A DNA stretch of 64,000 nt, taken from contig NZ_QDGA01000012.1 in the NCBI RefSeq assembly GCF_003347665.1, positions 62,001-126,000 of the forward strand. Direction: 5' to 3'. Shown here piece by piece: positions 62,863-64,000 of the stretch (position 1 is the stretch's first letter; every line of letters starts with the position of its first letter). The translations under genes were made by a program, and so were the position numbers. The DNA comes from Microvirga calopogonii. GTDB taxonomy: Bacteria; Pseudomonadota; Alphaproteobacteria; Rhizobiales; Beijerinckiaceae. Under the pieces are notes generated by a model, which saw only the letters and a list, made by a program, of their open reading frames with translations, was not told the DNA's origin and made no database searches.

Positions 62863-62913
62863 GGCAGGGCCGTCCCTACCGGTGTCATGAAGGTGCGAGG
62901 TCGTCCTCACCCC
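62863..62913 (-). promoter_or_regulatory. Candidate guanidine-II (mini-ykkC) riboswitch of sugE
   Basis: On the minus strand two hairpins lie in a row. P1 is GGGGTGAGG-ACGA-CCTCGCACC (62913-62892), with one internal mismatch. P2 is GGTAGGG-ACGG-CCCTGCC (62880-62863). Both have a U-G pair at the fifth position from the loop and ACGR tetraloops, the signature of guanidine-II RNAs, which use two such hairpins. The linker is 11 nt. P2 ends 6 nt before the SD GGAGGT, so ligand binding could control ribosome access. The gene downstream is SugE-type, which fits. Confidence 0.82.
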
Positions 62914-62982
62914 TCCAAATATAGGGGTTCGGGAAAACCTTCTCAATACGGGGAATACGCAGCCGATGACCTGTTTGTCGGC

Positions 62983-63285
62983 TTAGTTACCGGCTTCTTC
63001 CGATGGCTGCTCCGGGCGGCCGCCCAGCGAGGCGAGGGGGTTGAAGGGGGCGTAGATCTGATGTTTCCAGCTGTCGCCGCAATTGATGCAGATCGAGCGC
63101 ATCATATGGTTGCTCTGTTCGAGCCGCTTCAGCAGCTTCTGCTGCCGCTCCGTCGCCTCGTTGGCCTCTGCCTCGTAGCCCGACGGGCGCACGGTCAGCT
63201 GAAGAGCCCGACCCTCCGCGGCGTCCTGGGCGAAAACGGGCCCGGCAAGGAGAAGGAGGCTGGCAGTCAAGGCGAAACGAATCAT
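62983..63285 (-). CDS. Small exported hypothetical protein with a CxxC motif
   Basis: 100 residues. A signal peptide (MIRFALTASLLLLAGPVFA) is followed by LTVRPSGYEAEANEATERQQKLLKRLEQSNHMMRSICINCGDSWKHQIYAPFNPLASL. The CINC motif is the only cysteine pair. I know of similar small proteins in related genomes but no named function. ATG at 63285 with AGGA upstream. Confidence 0.75.
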   Translation of the reverse strand: MIRFALTASLLLLAGPVFAQDAAEGRALQLTVRPSGYEAEANEATERQQKLLKRLEQSNHMMRSICINCGDSWKHQIYAPFNPLASLGGRPEQPSEEAGN

Positions 63286-63416
63286 CAAGAATCCTGCGGC
63301 TGATTTGGGCCCTTTCTCGAAAGGACTCTAGACACAGTGTTTCGTCAAGGCTTGACGGCTCCGGGGAGACGAGATGTCCCGCCGAAGCTGCCTTCGTTCG
63401 TCGCCGACCGGGAGGG

Positions 63417-64000
63417 TCAGATCTGCCGGACGGCGCCCTTGGCGGCGCTGGTCGCCAGCATGGCATAGGCCTTGAGGGCGGCCGAGACCTTGCGCTTGCG
63501 GGGCGCGGCCGGCTGCCAGCCCTTGGCTTGCTGCTCGGCGCGGCGGCGCTCCAACTCCACCTCGTCGACGGCGAGGTTGATGCGGCGGTTCGGGATGTCG
63601 ATCTCGATCCGGTCGCCGTCGCGCACGAGGCCGATGGTGCCGCCTTCCGCCGCTTCCGGCGAGACGTGGCCGATGGACAGGCCCGAGGTGCCGCCGGAGA
63701 AGCGTCCGTCGGTGATGAGCGCGCAGGCCTTTCCGAGGCCCTTCGACTTCAGGTAGCTCGTGGGATAGAGCATTTCCTGCATGCCGGGACCGCCGCGCGG
63801 GCCCTCATAGCGGATAACCACCACGTCGCCCGCCTTGACCTTGCCGTTGAGGATGCCGCTCACGGCATCGTCCTGGCTCTCGAAGACGATGGCCGGGCCC
63901 GAGAATACCAGGATGCTCTCGTCCACGCCCGCCGTCTTCACGATGCAGCCGTCGAGCGCAAGGTTGCCGGAGAGAACGGCGAGGCCGCCATCCTTCGAGA
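63417..64000 (-). CDS. ilvD: Dihydroxy-acid dehydratase, C-terminal part
   Basis: Only the C-terminal 194 residues are in the window; the gene continues beyond 64000. [21 protein letters not shown], then [13 protein letters not shown] and [60 protein letters not shown] are diagnostic of IlvD. It dehydrates dihydroxy acids in branched-chain amino acid and pantothenate synthesis using an Fe-S cluster. Confidence 0.96.
   Translation of the reverse strand, partial: SKDGGLAVLSGNLALDGCIVKTAGVDESILVFSGPAIVFESQDDAVSGILNGKVKAGDVVVIRYEGPRGGPGMQEMLYPTSYLKSKGLGKACALITDGRFSGGTSGLSIGHVSPEAAEGGTIGLVRDGDRIEIDIPNRRINLAVDEVELERRRAEQQAKGWQPAAPRKRKVSAALKAYAMLATSAAKGAVRQI

Overview
The window is 64 kb of high-GC, gene-dense chromosome. 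It looks like an alphaproteobacterium of the Hyphomicrobiales (Rhizobiales), most likely Methylobacteriaceae or a near relative such as Microvirga. This is an inference from: a CIRCE-controlled groESL; the block xseA, DUF2093, lpxK, waaA, DUF374, DUF4170, CysQ-like phosphatase; short-form hisG with hisZ; a plant-type gshA; an SbmA/BacA-like ABC exporter; and short GC-rich palindromes scattered between genes. I saw no phage, transposase, CRISPR array, rRNA or tRNA. The first gene (SnoaL-like) and the last gene (ilvD) run off the window.

Layout. 0-10 kb: a flavin monooxygenase, then two back-to-back 2-hydroxyacid oxidation operons: cytochrome c-lutA-lutB-lutC leftward and glcD-glcE-DUF2585-glcF rightward. 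10-20 kb: a coiled-coil protein, SDR, Nudix, DUF2076, SMR pump, L,D-transpeptidase, EamA transporter, groESL and a fragment of an RTX protein. 19-25 kb: a GST/DoxX operon divergent from a MarR regulator with three palindromic sites between them, then a YxFxxD secreted protein, ECF sigma/anti-sigma pair, aldo/keto reductase and flavodoxin-like reductase. 25-32 kb: an orphan binding protein, metNIQ and an SbmA/BacA-like ABC protein. 32-46 kb: META protein, hisZ-hisG, Zn alcohol dehydrogenase, two large RTX genes (one frameshifted), rsmD, a pseudouridine synthase with very long disordered arms, tadA, a GH25 lysozyme and a fluoroacetate-dehalogenase-like hydrolase. 45-55 kb: housekeeping and lipid A/Kdo genes, ubiA, rsmE. 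55-64 kb: two GCS2-family ligases (YbdK-like and GshA), a cadherin/RTX protein, a diguanylate cyclase, a SugE/Gdx guanidinium exporter and ilvD.

How the parts work together. lut and glc both take electrons from small hydroxyacids through flavin and Fe-S proteins; the cytochrome c gene that overlaps lutA is a plausible acceptor. Four RTX-type reading frames share one C-terminal secretion-type domain, so they are probably substrates of the same type I secretion system, whose genes are not here. The strongest undescribed element is a candidate guanidine-II (mini-ykkC) riboswitch at 62863-62913, upstream of an SMR gene that keeps every residue I know to be typical of guanidinium exporters.
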